Shown here piece after piece: positions 63,961-64,000 of a DNA stretch of 64,000 bases; position 1 is the first letter of the stretch; every line of letters begins with the position of its first letter. Origin of the DNA: Onchocerca lupi (lineage: Eukaryota > Nematoda > Chromadorea > Rhabditida > Onchocercidae). The DNA lies in NCBI GenBank assembly GCA_028564675.1, contig JAOVVO010000369.1:1-64000 (forward strand), written 5' to 3'. A program made the position numbers and the translations under genes. The notes beneath the pieces were generated by a model. The model was not told where the DNA came from. It made no database searches and worked only from the letters and a program-made list of their open reading frames with translations.

Positions 63961-64000
63961 CTTAAAGATTTTATTATGAATTTATTTCTTCTAAAATGAA

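Noticed and set aside
1..64000. Wolbachia or other bacterial insertions, transposons, CRISPR arrays, tRNA or rRNA genes
   Set aside because: No long intron-free bacterial-type genes, transposase or reverse-transcriptase motifs, regular repeat-spacer arrays, or tRNA A/B-box sequences were seen by eye. A database search could still find decayed pieces.

Overview
The window looks like nuclear DNA of a nematode, most likely a spirurid or filarial worm. It is strongly AT-rich and full of poly-A/poly-T runs. Its genes are cut into exons of roughly 60-210 bp by introns with GT...TTTCAG-type borders. Several start codons sit 1-6 nt behind a 3' splice acceptor, as expected for spliced-leader trans-splicing. 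The recognisable proteins are animal-type. No bacterial operon, CRISPR array, tRNA, rRNA or intact transposon was recognised.

Layout from left to right. Positions 1-13,490 are mostly AT-rich non-coding DNA with a 30-bp minisatellite and one doubtful minus-strand exon. Positions 13,501-32,367 (+) hold a 40-exon gene for a ~1,793-residue coiled-coil protein of the MTCL/SOGA microtubule cross-linking family; it carries an N-terminal Cys/His patch like that of MPRIP/outspread. Positions 35,833-36,602 (+) encode ribosomal protein eL29, followed on the same strand by THO-complex subunit 7 (37,077-39,393), a plausible trans-spliced operon. THOC7 contains a GC-AG intron. Facing it on the minus strand is a complete PRL/PTP4A phosphatase (40,179-41,997) with its active site and a CSLM prenylation tail. 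Positions 43-55 kb are mostly without recognisable genes but hold three sets of exon-like pieces: a mitochondrial-presequence-like first exon with a compatible second exon, a possible terminal exon near 50.6 kb, and a minus-strand exon with a transmembrane segment near 51.5 kb. Positions 55,262-56,740 (+) hold an intronless gene for a secreted Cys-x3-Cys repeat protein. Positions 58,723-62,171 (-) encode N-acetylglucosaminyltransferase I (MGAT1), complete except for its N-terminal membrane-anchor exon. The last exon of a further minus-strand gene lies at the right edge.

Most identified genes are housekeeping: translation (eL29), mRNA export (THOC7), phosphatase signalling (PRL), N-glycan maturation in the Golgi (MGAT1) and microtubule organisation (MTCL-like). 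The secreted Cys-rich protein looks lineage-specific. I see no multi-gene novel system. The best leads are two microRNA-like hairpins (one with a miR-281/46/47-type seed), the MPRIP-like head on the MTCL-like protein, a duplicated splice acceptor with a premature stop between the copies, the GC-AG intron, and the unassigned exons in 43-52 kb. Exon joins were worked out by hand from splice signals and reading phase and have no transcript support.
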